From NCBI GenBank assembly GCA_002310235.1, contig DBYO01000016.1, positions 10,565 to 16,641 on the forward strand: a stretch of DNA of 6,077 nucleotides, given 5' to 3'. The translations under genes were made by a program, and so were the position numbers. The DNA is from Bacteroidales bacterium UBA1184. GTDB taxonomy: Bacteria; Bacteroidota; Bacteroidia; Bacteroidales; ML635J-15. Shown piece by piece: positions 5,860 to 6,077 of this stretch. Within the stretch, counting starts at the first letter, position 1. Every line of letters begins with the position of its first letter. The notes under the pieces are model-generated. The model was not told the origin of the DNA, ran no database searches, and was given only the letters and a program-made list of their open reading frames with translations.

Positions 5860-5879
5860 CAAAAATATTTGCCGGCAAA
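5852..5879. repeat. Two abutting palindromes directly before the methyltransferase start
   Basis: TATTTTTGCAAAAATA (5852-5867) is a perfect 16-bp palindrome. It is followed without a gap by TTTGCCGGCAAA (5868-5879), a perfect 12-bp palindrome ending one base before the ATG. The second would lie in the leader at the ribosome-binding region, and the first overlaps the -7 box. They could be operator sites or a translation-modulating hairpin. Confidence 0.5.
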
Positions 5880-5880
5880 A

Positions 5881-6077
5881 ATGGACTCAAAAGGTATTCT
5901 ATATCTCATACCCAACAAGATAAGCGAGGCTCCGCTCGACGAGGTTGTGCCACAGAGACTTGTGGCGTTGGTGCCTACCATAAAGCACTACATTGTTGAG
6001 GACGTGCGCACGGTGCGTCGCTATTTGCGTCAGCTCAACCGCGAAGTTGACATCGACTCGACAACCTTCTACGAACT
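5881..6077 (+). CDS. RsmI-like SAM-dependent methyltransferase, 3' end beyond the window
   Basis: The frame opens with ATG at 5881 and gives 65 complete codons before the right edge. The start MDSKGILYLIPNKISE followed by IKHYIVEDVRTVRRYLRQLN (34-53) matches the N-terminus of the tetrapyrrole-methylase/RsmI-type proteins of Bacteroidota, about 230-240 aa long. RsmI proper methylates the 2'-O of C1402 in 16S rRNA. The Bacteroidota variants are usually annotated only as SAM-dependent methyltransferases, so the substrate is uncertain. The ILYLIP segment corresponds to the first strand of the fold. It is transcribed away from the hsd operon and probably is a chromosomal core gene marking the right border of the accessory block. 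It lies too close to the edge to see the SAM-binding motifs. Confidence 0.85.
   Translation, partial: MDSKGILYLIPNKISEAPLDEVVPQRLVALVPTIKHYIVEDVRTVRRYLRQLNREVDIDSTTFYE

Overview
This window looks like an accessory defence locus from a member of the Bacteroidota, most likely a Bacteroidales species (Prevotella or Bacteroides type). Three things suggest this. The genes lack clear Shine-Dalgarno sequences and have A/T-rich start regions. Two intergenic regions carry boxes matching the Bacteroidota -7 promoter consensus TAnnTTTG. The proteins at both ends belong to types common in that phylum: an AAA ATPase with a probable DUF4143 C-terminus, and an RsmI-like SAM methyltransferase. No taxonomic search was possible, so the genus is a guess.

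Layout from right to left, which is the direction of transcription of the main operon. At 5881 a probable core gene, an RsmI/tetrapyrrole-methylase-like SAM methyltransferase, starts on the + strand and runs off the right edge. A 97-bp divergent region separates it from a minus-strand operon of four tightly packed genes: hsdM (type I DNA methyltransferase, 5783-4263), a DUF1016/YhcG-type PDDEXK nuclease (4249-3014), hsdS (specificity subunit, 3010-1844) and a gene with an Abi_C-like abortive-infection domain (1838-1044). The three junctions are 13, 3 and 5 bp, so the genes are almost certainly co-transcribed. After 279 bp without a clear gene comes the minus-strand start of an AAA ATPase (AAA_14 type, 764 to beyond the left edge).

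HsdM and HsdS together would form the modification and recognition core of a type I restriction-modification system. HsdR, the translocating nuclease, is not in the window. The DUF1016 nuclease and the Abi_C-like protein are cargo genes inside the modification operon. They plausibly add a second layer of DNA or RNA attack, but their exact roles are inferred.

The unusual features are these. (1) The Abi_C-like protein ends in an acidic tail closing with DDLPF at the free C-terminus, the same form as the SSB C-terminal tip that docks replication and repair proteins. (2) The DUF1016 gene contains a cluster of hairpin-forming palindromes with a shared CAASTTG-type core, all spaced by multiples of three, encoding a repeated P-Q-L-like peptide inside an insertion. 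Another copy sits at the gene's start. (3) Three perfect or near-perfect palindromes upstream of the ATPase are centred exactly 40 bp apart, and the nearest overlaps its probable promoter.
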